A stretch of DNA of 6,459 nt, taken from assembly GCA_900752845.1 (NCBI GenBank), contig CAADWU010000045.1, positions 1 to 6,459 on the forward strand. The letters run 5' to 3'. The first letter of the stretch is position 1; each line of letters starts with the position of its first letter. Positions 5,284 through 6,459 of the stretch are shown piece after piece. The position numbers and the translations under genes are program-made. This stretch comes from Candidatus Gastranaerophilales bacterium (GTDB taxonomy: Bacteria; Cyanobacteriota; Vampirovibrionia; Gastranaerophilales; Gastranaerophilaceae). The notes below the pieces were generated by a model. That model made no database searches and was not told the origin of the DNA. It saw nothing but the letters and a program-made list of their open reading frames with translations.

Positions 5284-6459
5284 ATGTATAATAAAAAAAT
5301 GCAATACGTTATTAAGACATGTTCAAGTGAAAATACACAAGAACTCCAAAATCTTCTTAACGAAATGTCAATGAACAACTGGGAGCTTTATAGCATGCAG
5401 GAAGTTGAAACAGACGAGGGTATTTTATGCCATTGCATTTTTATGAAAGAAAGCGAACTTAATTCAGGCAGTGCTAATGCTGATGTCATGAACATATCAT
5501 CATTCAAAAGCCAGATGGAAAAAATGCTTTCACAAGCTCAGTCCCCCTATGATATATGTCTTGAAATTCAAGGAAAAATTCGAGAACAAAAAGAAAAAAT
5601 TGCAAAAATAAAAGCCGAGCTTGAAGGTGAAGCTCCTGCATCTGTCGGAAGAAAAAAGCTTAACGATAAAATATCAGCAGGATTAAAAGCACTGGAAGAA
5701 CTAAAACAATCTCTTGCAAAAGCAACTTCACCCGATGAAATGTATTCCAAATTAAAAGAAGAAAAACTTTCAATTCATCTTAGTGAAGAAATTTTAAATC
5801 ACGATAATAACGAACAGGATTCTATCGAAGAAGAACTTGTCGCTGAAACAGTAAAACTAAGGCTTAAACTGACTGAAGACCTTGGATATGTTCTGCCAAA
5901 AATAATTTTTCAAGATGATGTTAATCTAAATCCTTATGAATTCAGTATAAGAATTCGTGGACTAGAAGTTTTTAAAACTACAGTTTACCCGAACTTTGTA
6001 ATGTACTATTCTGACAATATTCATCTGGAAAAGAAAATAAAAAATTCAATAACAGACATTGATAAAATTACAGGAAGAAAAATAGTTTGGATTGAAACAA
6101 GCAAAACAAAAGATTTCTGGGAACAAGGTATAACATGTTCTGAATACATTGCAAAAGCACTTGAGTATGTTGCAATTAAATATGTTGATGATTTACTTAC
6201 ATACGAAGAATTAGACAAATACGTTGATATTGTTGCAGAAGCAAACAGATTTCTTGTAGAAAATATTATTCCTGATTTTATTTCACTTTCAGATTTAAGA
6301 TTTATTTTAACAAGTTTGATAAGAGAAAAAATTTCTGTAAAAGATATAGTATATATATTTGAAAAAATCAATGATTTTGCAGAAGACAGCACTAAATCCG
6401 ATTTGTTGAAAAAAATCAGACTTTCATTATCACGTCAAATCTGCAAAAAAAACGCTAAT
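5284..6459 (+). CDS. Soluble FlhA/SctV cytoplasmic-domain-like protein with DUF4177-like N-terminus, 3' end off window
   Basis: The frame is open from ATG 5284 to the last base, giving 392 residues with no stop. Residues about 5-55 (MQYVIKTC, LNEMSMNNWELYSMQEVE, CIFMKES) resemble the small DUF4177 domain, with its L-x-x-LN-x-x-x-x-x-xWEL-x-S pattern. Residues about 76-163 are Lys/Glu-rich and helical, likely coiled coil. From about 183 the protein resembles the cytoplasmic C-terminal domain of FlhA/SctV: LTEDLGYVLPKI (196-207), NPYEFSIRIRGLEV (216-229), WIETSKTKDFWEQGI (269-283), EYIAKALEYV (287-296), and IPDFISLSDLRFILTSLIREKISVK-like helices (330-354). In true FlhA that domain docks export chaperones and substrates, and sits after about 320 residues with eight transmembrane helices. 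None are present here: no hydrophobic segment is long enough, and there is no signal peptide. A full C-domain would need roughly 130 more residues beyond the edge. No other flagellar or type III gene is visible. The FlhA homology is fairly confident; function is unknown, perhaps a chaperone- or partner-binding adaptor. Confidence 0.8.
   Translation, partial: MYNKKMQYVIKTCSSENTQELQNLLNEMSMNNWELYSMQEVETDEGILCHCIFMKESELNSGSANADVMNISSFKSQMEKMLSQAQSPYDICLEIQGKIREQKEKIAKIKAELEGEAPASVGRKKLNDKISAGLKALEELKQSLAKATSPDEMYSKLKEEKLSIHLSEEILNHDNNEQDSIEEELVAETVKLRLKLTEDLGYVLPKIIFQDDVNLNPYEFSIRIRGLEVFKTTVYPNFVMYYSDNIHLEKKIKNSITDIDKITGRKIVWIETSKTKDFWEQGITCSEYIAKALEYVAIKYVDDLLTYEELDKYVDIVAEANRFLVENIIPDFISLSDLRFILTSLIREKISVKDIVYIFEKINDFAEDSTKSDLLKKIRLSLSRQICKKNAN

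Noticed and set aside
6021..6392. Minus-strand open frame of 123 codons opposite the FlhA-like gene
   Set aside because: It is a shadow of the + strand frame: Ser/Ile-rich low-complexity translation, no recognisable motif, and the opposite strand carries clear FlhA-like motifs throughout.
5284..6459. A full-length flhA or a frameshifted flhA pseudogene
   Set aside because: The region before the FlhA-like part has no transmembrane segments or FHIPEP signature in this frame, and upstream is an intact nucleoside phosphorylase, so the membrane half was not simply lost to a nearby frameshift.
1..6459. CRISPR arrays, tRNA or rRNA genes, insertion sequences, toxin-antitoxin or phage-defence genes
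   Set aside because: I saw no regularly spaced repeats, transposase motifs, terminal inverted repeats or RNA-gene-like segments; coding sequence occupies nearly the whole window.

Overview
The window is an AT-rich stretch (roughly one third G+C, judged by eye) with every recognisable gene on the + strand. It looks like chromosomal DNA of an outer-membrane-bearing (diderm) bacterium: it encodes a BamA/Omp85 outer-membrane assembly protein, an OmpH/Skp-type periplasmic chaperone and a lipoprotein. BamA has only three POTRA domains, as in the cyanobacterial lineage. Together with the AT richness and the FlhA-like remnant this suggests, without proving, a gut Melainabacteria/Gastranaerophilales-type organism. 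A Negativicutes or other AT-rich diderm is the main alternative.

Layout: (1) from the left edge to 1123, an ABC-transporter sugar-binding lipoprotein whose first few residues lie outside the window; (2) 1126-1935, rsmI (16S rRNA C1402 2'-O-methyltransferase), two bases after the lipoprotein stop; (3) 1936-2062, the only sizeable intergenic region, holding a candidate stem-loop at the rsmI end and two perfect TATAAT boxes, one with an extended TG motif, so a new transcription unit probably begins here; (4) 2063-4006, bamA, starting at TTG; (5) 4032-4493, ompH/skp behind a near-perfect Shine-Dalgarno; (6) 4503-5273, a uridine-phosphorylase-family nucleoside phosphorylase; (7) 5284 to the right edge, an open reading frame running off the window.

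Genes 4-7 are separated by 25, 9 and 10 bases, and the last two ribosome-binding sites overlap the stop codon of the preceding gene, so they look like one operon. bamA and ompH form the usual envelope pair (outer-membrane protein insertion plus periplasmic chaperone). The familiar downstream lpxD/fabZ/lpxA genes are replaced here by a nucleoside-salvage enzyme and the last gene.

The most unusual item is that last gene. Its visible 392 residues comprise a DUF4177-like N-terminal domain, a charged helical/coiled-coil linker, and then a region resembling the cytoplasmic C-terminal domain of FlhA/SctV, the export-gate protein of flagellar and type III secretion systems. The FlhA membrane domain is absent. 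It appears to be a soluble, re-purposed FlhA cytoplasmic domain encoded beside the outer-membrane biogenesis genes, with no other flagellar gene in view.
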